A stretch of DNA of 64,000 nucleotides, taken from contig JAKZZE010000019.1 in NCBI GenBank assembly GCA_024220505.1, positions 930,001-994,000 on the forward strand. Reading direction: 5' to 3'. The stretch is from Rhizopus arrhizus. Its lineage: Eukaryota; Mucoromycota; Mucoromycetes; Mucorales; Rhizopodaceae. Below the pieces are notes generated by a model. The model worked only from the letters and a program-made list of their open reading frames with translations. It searched no databases and was not told the origin of the DNA. This document shows, one piece after another, positions 22,556-32,120 of the stretch (the stretch's first letter is position 1; each line of letters opens with the position of its first letter). The translations under genes and the position numbers were made by a program.

Positions 22556-24227
22556 TTAATCTACACGTATAAGCTCTTCAATAACAGTCGTCCCCCTTAA
22601 TGAGGTTACAATATTTGTTATAAATTCAATGGTAGCAGGTTCACGATTTGTGTGTTTATCGAGATAAATTATGACCATCACAGCATGGCTATCTATCCGC
22701 ATTAGATAGTAAGTGCTTCCAATGACAGTATCAGAAAAATAGACCGGTCCTGCTTTTGGATCGTTGAGTCTCGTCCTACTTCCTTGGATCATTGAAATAA
22801 TACCAGGAAGATGTTTATTTGGCGGTTCCTATGTAAAATCTAAGAATCTCTAGTAACAAGAAACGACTGCATACCTTTGGATGACAAAATATAAATGGAA
22901 AAGAATGTATTCCTTGTGGTGCTTCATAGATATTACCAGACAAAACATACCCTTGAGGGTAAAATGGTGCAGCATCTGTTACTTCATATATTATGCCGAC
23001 ACAATGTGCACCAAACTTTTTTTTAAATGTAGATATTCTAATAGAAAAGGGTAAAACATTAATGGTAAGGCCTCAGATAAAATAATGATATAACATTACT
23101 GATCATAATAATCAATCTTGATCCCTTTCCACAATGATCGTTCAGGTTCATCTTCATGGATAATTTTTTCCTTATCCAGTAAAATTTGATGAAAATACAA
23201 AGTCATATTTGCTGTCAAATTCTCAAGAACTCTTGTATGCCATCGTATTGTATTTGGCCATGTATCGCCTTGTTTGCTTGATTTTGTATCGGAATATCCA
23301 AATAAAGAGAATTTCCAGGTTGAAGTGGACGAATCTTTTGTTTCGTCTTGTCTTTGTGAAGACTTTTTTTTTTAAAAAAAAAAAAATCAATCTTTGGTTT
23401 AAAGTAATCTTCTGTCTACAATTTTACCTCAGGATAATTCTGTTCTTTACATGCCTGTTTCCATTCTAAGAGATCCTGCTTGCTTGAATAAAGGGCAATA
23501 CAAGCATCTTGAAATGCATAGTTTGTAATGGCCTTCCTTGCCTTTATCAACATGGTTAATATCTTGATTTCTTTTTCAACGCCTAAACCCAATATTGACA
23601 GGTATTTTTCCAGATGTAAGTTTACTATTTTCCTTTCAAGCACCTCTAAATCCGCCAAAATGTCTTCAAAATCGCCCTTAATAGATTGAGCTAATATTGC
23701 CTGATATCTTTCTCTGATAATTAGTTTTATGCTTGAAGTAAGAGTTTGCTTATTTACATATTAATCATATCCTTTCTAGTGTTACATAAATGTACAAGAG
23801 CTTCTAATAATGATTTCATATGTTCCTTTGTTTCGGTCGAAAGTATTATGTTTGAATCAATATAAGCTACTTCTTTTGGCAGTTCAAGTGCAAGATTATG
23901 ATAAATAATTTCAAGTGACTAACACAGAGACCCATAAATACGTTTATATTGAGTTGTGAACTATGCTCTTACAGTATCTTTTCTCATAACAAACCACCTA
24001 GAACGTAAGAATTGAAGTGGGGTGAACGTGCTTTCACAATGGCATAAACGTGTAAAAATAGTTCCAATAGGCTGATATATCTACTAAAGGAAAAAGCTTT
24101 GGGAAATATACTTTGACTGCGAAATGCAAAGACTTACTTTGCTCACTCTATATACAAGCTTATTGGCTGCTACATAATCAAACGAGCCTAGTGCTTTTAA
24201 AATGTTTTGACATTGATCAATCTCCAT
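22556..24227 (-). CDS. KICSTOR subunit 2 homologue (KICS2/C12orf66 family)
   Basis: In animals KICS2 is part of KICSTOR (KPTN, ITFG2, C12orf66, SZT2), which recruits GATOR1 to lysosomes so that TORC1 is switched off when amino acids are low. Seven exons on the minus strand join in frame: 24227-24138, 24080-23973, 23918-23758, 23713-23428, 23362-23100, 23037-22875, 22828-22556. The sum is 1,344 nt, 447 residues, close to the human length of 445. Diagnostic stretches are NMTLYFHQILLDKE, GIIYEVTDAAPFYPQGYVLSG with YEAPQGIHSFPF, and the C-terminal VYFSDTVIGSTYYLMRIDSHAVMVII, each aligning in order with the animal protein from memory. The start ATG is the first in a clean 30-codon exon. A transposon block begins only 114 bp upstream. 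Homology is convincing; complex membership in this fungus is inferred. Confidence 0.85.
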
Positions 24228-24340
24228 TATTTGAAAAAGTCAAAATAACAAAAAGACAAGATTTTAGCTAAACGAAAATTATTATTAGAAGCACCGCAAT
24301 CAGGCTGGGATTACGATTAAGAATAATTTTTAATGACCGA

Positions 24341-24379
24341 TGAGCACATAGCATTTTCATGCTGTATTGCCCGGGTCAG
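24341..24379 (+). repeat. Imperfect 39-bp terminal inverted repeat, left end
   Basis: TGAGCACATA, 12 variable bases, then TGTATTGCCCGGGTCAG. The reverse complement of 27192-27230 has the same 10-base and 17-base blocks with the same spacing. The pair brackets the LINE fragment and the inserted mariner. Confidence 0.6.
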
Positions 24380-24428
24380 ATCGCAGTGAAAAGGAGTGAA
24401 AAACCCTTTTGGGATGTTTTCATCTTTA

Positions 24429-25978
24429 CAGTATTTCCACTTCAATTTCGACCAATAAAAAATAAATTACGACCAAAAGTGGCGTCTCATTTAGACCAAA
24501 TGAACTTGCTTATTTCGTCCATTTGTATATCTTTATTTCGACTAAAAATAAAACAAGTTCGACCAAGCTGCAATGAGCTTTCAACTGCATGGTCGAACTA
24601 AAGAAGTTCTTCTTTATTTAAACAACGCTCAAAGAAGGATTCGGCGTGCCTAATCCAGCCTTGATAATCCTCAGGAGTCACTTGCTCTGCAGCCTCTCTT
24701 ATCCTTGCTACTAAGTTATCGCGATCTGTCGTTGGAGATCTGCGAACAAGTGTCTTTATCTTGGCCCAAAACTCTTCTATTGGATTTAAGAAAGGGGGAT
24801 AAGGTGGAAGGTATATTATTCTATACTCCCTCTTGCTGACCTCCTCTGTGATCTTTTCAGGTTTATGGATAGGTGCATTATCCATGACTAAATTGCAACC
24901 CTTCAAGTTGTGTTTATCAAGGACATTCATGACGTGTATAAGAAATGCCATGAATTCTTTCCATTTTGAACCAGCTTTAGTTACCTTCAGCCCAACATTG
25001 ACGACACCAAGGGAACAAATTGCGCCTAGTATGGAAACTGACGGTCCCCTGGTGGTTGCTACTACAACTTTTGCGGGCTCACCTTTCTTTGATCTGCCCT
25101 GACTTCTTACAGTATGAAGATTGAATCCAACTTCATCAATGAAGATACAGTTTTGCATAAAACTGATATTGGAGTCTTTAATCCACTTCTCAACAGCTCT
25201 AAATCTTAGTTCAATAACGTTAGGAGAGTTTCGTTTGGCAGGAGTTTTTGTAATTCTCTTTAACGTGTAAGAGCAGCTTTCTTTCAGGTGTTTATCTCAC
25301 GCCAGATTTAGAAATACTAAAGCCCTCAAATTTATCACTGAGGGCGTCAACCATTTGATCTAGCGTGACTACCGGATTGTTGTCAATGAATTCTTCCAAA
25401 AACTTCGTATGCTCTTCCTTCAGCTTGCGAAGGTACTGGTACATTTTTGGCTGCTTTTCAATAGCATTATCTACTTCTAAAGCCTTTTCTTTTTTGGATG
25501 CTTCTTTTGCTGCTTTAAACCAAGACTCCGAGGTAGATACAGGTATACCATACTTCTCTCCAACCTTGCTGTAACTAAGGGAAGTAAAACATATACGTCT
25601 GGATAGCCCTGTCCTTTTCTTTCTTTGTGTAATTCTGGTACTGCTGTCTATTAGTTTTCTTCTTAGCTATCTTCTCTTCCACTATGTTAACTTTTGGCTC
25701 TTGAACTTGGTTTGAGACTTCTGTATTGAAAACCTCATACATTTGAAATTTGTTTCGATCATTAAACTCGTAGACGTTGCCAGATTCACTCATTAACAAA
25801 AAATTAATAAAAGGAGTTTTAGTTGAAAACTCATTGCAGCTTGGTCGAACTTGTTTTATTTTTAATCGAAATAAAGATATATAAATGGACGAAATAAGCA
25901 AGTTCATTTGGTCTAAATGAGACGCCACTTTTGGTCGTAATTTATTTTTTATTGGTCGAAATTGAAGTGGAAATACTG
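24429..25978 (-). mobile_element. Complete Tc1/mariner-type transposon C, 1,550 bp
   Basis: Bounded by TA on both sides (24427-24428 and 25979-25980), the usual mariner target duplication. Terminal inverted repeats are 158 bp each (24429-24586 and 25821-25978) and differ at only a handful of positions, both beginning CAGTATTTCCACTTCAATTT. Between them is a single transposase gene on the minus strand with two frameshifts. High repeat identity implies a fairly recent insertion. It sits inside an older repeat block (24341-27230). Confidence 0.93.
24598..25793 (-). pseudogene. DDE transposase of element C, two frameshifts
   Basis: Likely start ATG 25793 (MSESGNVYEF). An N-terminal basic and helix-turn-helix region (YTKKEKDRAIQTYMF, then after a shift near 25582 SYSKVGEKYGIPVSTSESWFKAA) leads to EFIDNNPVVTLDQM. 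A second shift near 25299 follows SKSGVR. The catalytic domain from 25158 is intact: FIDEVGFNLH (Asp 1), LVMDNAPIHK (Asp 2), and PFLNPIEEFWAKIK (Glu), ending at TAA 24598. All three catalytic residues are present, so only the shifts stop it. IS630/Tc1/mariner superfamily. Confidence 0.88.
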
Positions 25979-25980
25979 TA

Positions 25981-27191
25981 ATGATATTTAGCTCCTAGCT
26001 CAGATACCCGCTCCTACTCGTTGTATGGCGCCCTTCTCCTGCGTCAGGCCTCCTTTTCCTATCTGGGGATTCCGATTAGTCCTGGTGGCTTCTTCAACAC
26101 TAATGAGCTAATACAAATAAATGTCAACAACGCGCTTCAAACAATGAACCAAATGATGGCTCTTGGTGCCAATCACAAAGACTTTGATAGACTTCTCTCC
26201 GTTCGCTTCTACACGCAAATCATACGTGCCCAGCTTAAATATGGACTTGCCATCGCCCCTACCTCTTTTGCCCAACTCACAAAATTAGACGCTTGCCAAA
26301 CACAATGCATTCGAAGGATCTTCAGTGGTGATTCTAGGTCGCCAACCAAGGTTATGCTGCACTTGATCAATCTACCCACTATGAAGGAACGCGTTCACCT
26401 ATTACAAGCAAAATTCTTACTTCGTTCTGTATACTCTCCAGATGATACTCTTGTCTATAAATTTTTGCCGTACGTAAGACCAGCAGCAAGTCGCTCACAA
26501 TGGTACAAACTTTCTAAAACACCTGTCTGGCAACGATATAGCAGTTCCATTGACGATGATGATGATCTTGACCTCCGGTTGTTTGTAGCAGTATATAAAG
26601 AATACTTGGACGACAATTTGGACGAGCGACGCAACGGTACCAACTCGGTTCTTTTGTTTGCTTGCAGCCAACATTAGGTATTAATCACGTCCTTTGATTA
26701 CCTATGTCTTACGCTGAACGTAGCCGATTAGTCCGATGGCGCCTTGGATGGTTACCTGGTGGAGAGCCCAAGCCATGCATTTTTCACCCAACAGAAAAGT
26801 TTACACGATCGCGTGCCATTTGGTGCTTACATATGCATCGCTGGTTACAAATGCTTTTATCCGAACCTGATCCTTTGTCTTTCTTGCTGAACAAGCTTCC
26901 CACAAAACGTCCGAAGCCTCCTTCAACACTAGGTCGGCCCTCCTCCACAGCATATTACGCCTGGACGATTCGGTGGCCAGCCATCTGCCTTATCCTTTTT
27001 GAACTTGATTACCTACACCATGACAGGTTCCCTCCTGAACCCCCCCCCCCTCTTGGTACCAAGCTGGTAACTTGGTTATATAACCAGTAAATCTAATATT
27101 TTGTTATATGTCTTTTTCCCTCTTCCCTTATTTATCATTTTTCCCTTTTACCTATCAAAAGGTTTTTTAGCACCCCTCTCCCCATTCAGAA
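25981..27191 (+). mobile_element. LINE (non-LTR retrotransposon) 3' fragment
   Basis: The frame from about 25990 to 26677 encodes the end of a reverse-transcriptase polyprotein, with the characteristic FSYLGIPISPGG thumb-region motif and LDACQTQCIRRIFSG. A second frame 26704-27090 encodes the C-terminal region (SRLVRWRLGWLPGGEPKPC) with a C10 run. A stop at 26675-26677 and a 26-bp gap separate the frames. The catalytic RT core, endonuclease and 5' end are absent. Typical 5'-truncated relic. Confidence 0.78.
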
Positions 27192-27230
27192 CTGACCCGG
27201 GCAATACAATACATTAGTATTATGTGCTCA
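27192..27230 (-). repeat. Imperfect 39-bp terminal inverted repeat, right end
   Basis: Reverse complement pairs with 24341-24379: 27 of 39 positions are in two identical blocks. It lies directly after the LINE 3' fragment. Confidence 0.6.
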
Positions 27231-28320
27231 ATTGGGTTATTTTTTTTTAAAAAAAAAATATTATCAATAAAATTCTTCTTTGATCGTATGGTACTCGTAT
27301 GGTGCTTTTAACCAACCCTTAATTAACTGGAATTGTTGAGACAACATCAAGTGGGAGTAGCGTAGCTGGATAGGGAAAGCAAACTGAAGAAGTTGATACA
27401 TAGGATACTGCATAGTTCGTTTATACCATTTACAATTAAGTTGATTATAGCTTTAAAATAAAACTACATTTACTATTCATACCCTATTGACTATGCCAAA
27501 TACTCGAGAGAAAAAAGGAGAGAATAGAACATAGAATAGTATGAATCTTCTTTTTGTATAAGGTGTTTATACTAGTGCTGCATCCAAGACGGCACAGGTT
27601 AGTATGAAAAATAAACAATGAGGTGAGGAAAAATGAATCCCGTCATAGATAAATAAGGAAAGATATAGTAATTGTTATGTCATTTCCGCGCGCTTCTGAC
27701 ATGTTGGGTGATTCGTCATCTAATTCCATTCAGTTTCTCTTGTAGTCTAAATTTATAAAGTACGAAGGATGAGCTTATAACAGATTCAAATCAATGTATG
27801 TACCCGTTTGAATCAGTATTTTCCGAGATTTGTAAAAGGATAAAGGAATCCACACTACTTTAAAAGATTTGTTCTTCCATTATCCTAAGATTGTTTCTCA
27901 ACGTTTGATGGATCTTCGGCATTTAAATGAGTAGCATTTTCATTCAAACTAGGATGCAGGTTACAGTATATAATTTAGCCTAAAAAATACGTTTCATTAA
28001 TTGTAAAAACAAGTGAATTGTGTCAGTATGTTTTTGTGCTTGTAAATTAAACAAAAGAACAATAGCATAAGAATAAGATCTACTCTTGTGATACAATACT
28101 AGAAATAAAGTTTGGATTGGGAACCTCTCTATTTTACGTGCAAAAAAAAAAAAAAGGAATTAAAAGACATCATGTGCTTCTTGTACTCAGGACTAGCAAA
28201 TAAAAAGGCGCAAATTGTTTCAAAAATTGGACTTTAATCCTGAATAAATTATGGAATCAAAATACACTTTACGCCCAATTGTATGTGTAAGCCTGATTAT
28301 AAACTTTAAAGTCCTTACTT

Positions 28321-28352
<32 letters not shown>

Positions 28353-28375
28353 ACCATTTTAAATTCTTTGAAAAA
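27231..28375. other. Intergenic region upstream of the CSL gene
   Basis: No coding sequence recognised. The last 60 bases hold a long CT repeat followed by the leader of the CSL gene. A T9/A10 palindromic run is at 27241-27260. Confidence 0.5.
28320..28350 (+). promoter_or_regulatory. CT dinucleotide repeat in the CSL promoter/leader
   Basis: About 13 CT units, ending about 25 nt before the start codon at 28376. Pyrimidine tracts are common just upstream of fungal start sites; a promoter or leader role is inferred. Confidence 0.45.
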
Positions 28376-30528
28376 ATGAATGACCCAGAGTTATTATTTA
28401 ATGATGAGGCCGATTTAGTTTACAGCAGTGATTCTGTTCCTTCTTCTTGGTCTTCCTTTAATGATTGTCAAATGCTAAATCATTCTGAAACACCTACTTC
28501 CTTTTTTTCTTCAAATCATTTGGATACACTTAAACAAGAAGATGACTTCATGCACTTATCAAATACATCCAGAACAATACATCCTTTGACTATCCCCGAC
28601 AATAACAATCATTCACTCACTCGTAATATCACTTCTTCTCCTTTAAATAATAATTACGATAACACGAGCTTATTTCATGCTACATTTAAAGAAGATGAAA
28701 AAGATAAAAATTTGAATCATACATGCATTAATCAGATTGGGGAAGACATAAAATGTTCAGTTCATCGCTACGTAATAACAAAGCAAGATGAAAGAAAGAT
28801 AACTATCCTTACAAGTAAAGTAGCTCAAAAGAGTTATGGTTCAGAAAAAAGGTGAACACTTTCATAGAAAGCGTGTGTAATGAATTAAACAGGCTTTTTA
28901 ACCCACATTTTTTTAGATTCTTGTGTCCTCCTCCTTATATAATCCTATCAGGATCTAATAATTGGTGGTCAACTCAAAATAATCCTCCAAATGTTAATAT
29001 TCAACTCTCTGGAGATCAACCACGCCCATACTGCCATATTGATTGGTATAAAGAAGGTATCTTAATTAATCAACATCTAGCCGCCACTTATGCAAGTCAA
29101 GGTGATATATTAGTCGGAAATTGCTTGTCCAAGCAGTTACATATCAGCGATACTGATGAAAAACGAAAAAGTGTACAAGCTCATGTCAGTATCCAGCTAG
29201 ATCAAAGTAGATCTCTTGGTACCTTTGACTCAAAGCCTATCAAAGTGATAAGCAAACCTTCAAAGAAAAGACAAAATGCTAAAGATATGGAACTTTGTAT
29301 TCACAATGGCTCAACAGTCGCCTTATTTAATCGTACTCGATCCCAAGCTGCTTCCACAAAGTATCTTGGCGTTTCTTCTCAAACAAATAATCAAAATCCC
29401 AATACCTGCTTTGTAGCACGGACAACTTCTTGGGACCCATTTCTCATCTGGATTGTTGATCTCACCCGCTCTCCTGACATCTCTTCCTCAACCCTTCAAC
29501 ATGTAGCTAATTCTCAGTATCCCCCACCGCCAGCTATAGCAGTTCAAAATCCGAAACAACCACTAGTTCTTCATTATAACCAGTTAATTGTCCTGCAGTG
29601 CGTTTCTACAGGTCTAATTAGTCCAGTGATGGTCATTCGCCGAGCAGACAAAGGTAGTATGGTCATGGGTGGAAATCGTGTCAATGATCCTCCTTGCTCC
29701 ACAGGTGGTGAATATGGCGATGAAGCCTTGGGTGATCCTGTGTCTCAACTTCATAAAGTTGCTTTTCAGGTTGTACACGATTTCTCCAAAATTCGACAAA
29801 ACAAGCAAAATCACAAACAGTCTTTTCCCTTAACCCAATGGACTCTGCCTCAAGTAAGCTCAGATGTTCAGTATCTTGCTTGTTTGAATGAAGTGATAGG
29901 AACTCATGTGGTAACAGGTCCACGTACCATTGTGAGTTCATTTATGCCAAAATTGGAACAAGAAGATGCTCAGATATCTCGAAAACGTCGTTTGTCTCAT
30001 CAATACAGCAGTCTGACATCAAAACCCAGCTCAAGTCGTCGTGTGAATTCTTTGAACGACGAATTGTTGTCCAGCGACACGGGTCATTGTAGACAACGAT
30101 TGAACGGAGACTGCTGGGCTGAAGACGTCTCGGATGTGTCCATCTGGGCCATCGTAAGTGCAGATTCAGTCACATTCACCTTTTGGACCCCACCGTGTTC
30201 TATTCGTTCTGTTACTGCTCCCATCACGCCTTTTCCGATGATCACGAACATAAAAAAAATAAGCAATCAATCTCTTACCATCTTCACCTTGATCCTCTCG
30301 GGCGAAAATTTTAAGCACGATGTTACTGTCTGGTTTGGAGACATTCAATCACCCACAACGAGATTTGAATCAGATGAACTCATATCATGTATCGTGCCTG
30401 ACTATAAAGAATTACAAAATAGTCTAGCGATTCAAGTCAACTCTTTTACAAGCGAACGTCAGTTACCACTTTTACTAGTACGTACAGATGGCGTTATCTA
30501 TAATCCTCGATTGTTTTATTCCTTTTAA
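28376..30528 (+). CDS. CSL family DNA-binding transcription factor (CBF1/Su(H)/LAG-1)
   Basis: Nuclear factor that binds GTG(G/A)GAA-type sites; the metazoan homologue is the Notch effector, while fungal members (Cbf11, Cbf12 in fission yeast) act without Notch in adhesion and cell-cycle control. Exons 28376-28851 and 28917-30528 join to 695 residues. After an acidic Ser/Asn-rich leader of about 130 residues come HRYVITKQDERKITILTSKVAQKSYGSEKRFLCPPP (given in parts: Rel-homology N-domain, DNA-contact segment), then a beta-trefoil domain with TKYLGVS and SWDPFLIWIV, LHYNQLIVLQCVSTGL, and a C-terminal IPT/TIG-like domain (LSGENFKHDVTVWFGD). The beta-trefoil to RHR-C linker is enlarged and Ser-rich, as in fungal classes. 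The single intron splits the DNA-binding segment. Assignment is firm. Confidence 0.92.
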
Positions 30529-31091
30529 ATAAACTATCGAGATTTGCTTGTTTATGTTTTACTTTCACCCCCTTTTTGTAATTATGTATGATCTCTTATA
30601 CATGTTTGATTACATACGGAAATACGCTTTATAGAATTAAATTAAGGGAATATTGGAGGAGCACATTAAATCATGATGATCCTATTAAATGTGTGTTTTC
30701 TAATTATATTTATTTATCCCGATCTGCATCTTCAATTCACTGACTAGCTTCTTTAGGAATTGAGGTCAAAATACTGGGTTAGGTTTCATTTTTTTGTGAC
30801 AAGTTGATAATGAAAGGAAAAAAAAAAAATAAAAAATAAAAAATAAAAATAGAGCCACACATTCAGTTTTCTTCTTCTTTACTTTTAAGTAAAGGGTTGG
30901 TGAAGATGAAGATGACTAGTTTGCAGGATAGCTCAAAGTAAACAAATTCTTTCTCTCTCTTTTTTGTTTTATATTCTTCTTTTCTTTTTGTTTTCTTTCT
31001 AATCACTTTTTGTTCTGTTTGTCTTCATCTCCATAGCCATTCTAATATATTTAAAAACATAAACAGCTTATCCTCACCAGAGAAAAGAGGA
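30529..31091. other. Intergenic region between CSL and C2H2-PHD genes
   Basis: Contains an A-rich AAATAAAAAATAAA tract (about 30822-30850) and pyrimidine-rich DNA (30950-31010) before the next start. No gene seen. Confidence 0.5.
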
Positions 31092-32045
31092 ATGAAAAGA
31101 AACTTTAGGAACGTTCAACCTTCACCCTCTCCAGAGCAGCAACATACCAACAAAAAGGCCCACAAAGAAAATTATCAGCATGTTTTTTATCATGAAAAAG
31201 ATAACGATACTGTGAGACCTAAACATCATGCCTCAATGAAAAAACTTGTTCCACAAACTTTTACAACAAGTCATGACGGAGTGGAGTCTACTAAATCATC
31301 AAGGCCAACGATGGGTGGGAAAACGATTGGCTCGATTCATAAAGCAGAGCCAATGTCTTTTCAGGAACTTAAACTGCTAAGCCGCCGTATCGATCCTCAC
31401 GAACCATTACCGTCACCTCATGCATCACCTAGGAAACCACCACTACCTAACATCAAAGGTCTTGCCTCCCGTCCAAGCCCATTCAGCTGTGAATCGTGTA
31501 ACAAACAGTACAAGACCCGTAATGGTCTCACTTATCACCTGGCAAGATGCAAACATCGTAGGCAGGAAGTGAAGGTGGCCATTCAATGTATATGCCTAAA
31601 TAATGTAACAGAAGGAACAATGATTGAATGCACTCAGTGCCATGCTTGGCTTCATATGAAGTGTGTTCAACAAGAGATGGTACAAGAAGATGTCTATCTC
31701 TGTCCTCGCTGTTCACCAACTCTAGATGATCATAAACTTGAGACAAAAGAAAAGGAAGAAGACTCTTTAGCTTTCGCTAATTTCTTTTCTGATGAAGCCT
31801 TTAATGCCTTCATGAATGAACAAACAACAGCAGTATCAGGCTTGTGGGACTCTGACTTCAATTCAGCAGATTGGTATAATACTGCAGATATACCTTCACT
31901 GTTATTATCTGATAATGGTATCATCGATGGCTGCTCAACTTCTGAACTATTGTCTTCTTCAAATATGCCATCTTCTCCTTTATCTCAATCTGACTGGCTT
32001 AGTTTTACCAATCTTGACGACGAGCTTGACGAAGCCGACTCATGA
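31092..32045 (+). CDS. C2H2 plus PHD-finger protein, DPF/requiem-like
   Basis: Single exon, 317 residues. A zinc finger at about 131-153 (SCESCNKQYKTRNGLTYHL...CKH) strongly resembles the Krueppel-type finger of the d4/DPF (requiem) family, with the KxYKxRxGLxYH wording. A PHD finger follows at about 168-213 (IQCICLNN...MIECTQCHAWLHMKCV...YLCPRC; Cys4-His-Cys3). Animal DPF proteins have two PHD fingers and belong to SWI/SNF complexes; here only one is present. The N-terminus is basic and disordered, the C-terminus acidic. It probably reads histone tails in a chromatin complex. The stop is only 75 bp before the proposed SWR1 start. Not a confident orthologue assignment. Confidence 0.72.
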   Translation: MKRNFRNVQPSPSPEQQHTNKKAHKENYQHVFYHEKDNDTVRPKHHASMKKLVPQTFTTSHDGVESTKSSRPTMGGKTIGSIHKAEPMSFQELKLLSRRIDPHEPLPSPHASPRKPPLPNIKGLASRPSPFSCESCNKQYKTRNGLTYHLARCKHRRQEVKVAIQCICLNNVTEGTMIECTQCHAWLHMKCVQQEMVQEDVYLCPRCSPTLDDHKLETKEKEEDSLAFANFFSDEAFNAFMNEQTTAVSGLWDSDFNSADWYNTADIPSLLLSDNGIIDGCSTSELLSSSNMPSSPLSQSDWLSFTNLDDELDEADS

Positions 32046-32120
32046 TTTAGCTTTATTTATTCTAAAAAAATTAAAAATTTATTTCTTTTTTTTTTTTTGT
32101 ACTTTTTTTGGGGAACTGAA

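Noticed and set aside
23209..23469. Plus-strand frame rich in Leu/Phe
   Set aside because: Antisense shadow of the KICS2-like exons and intron.
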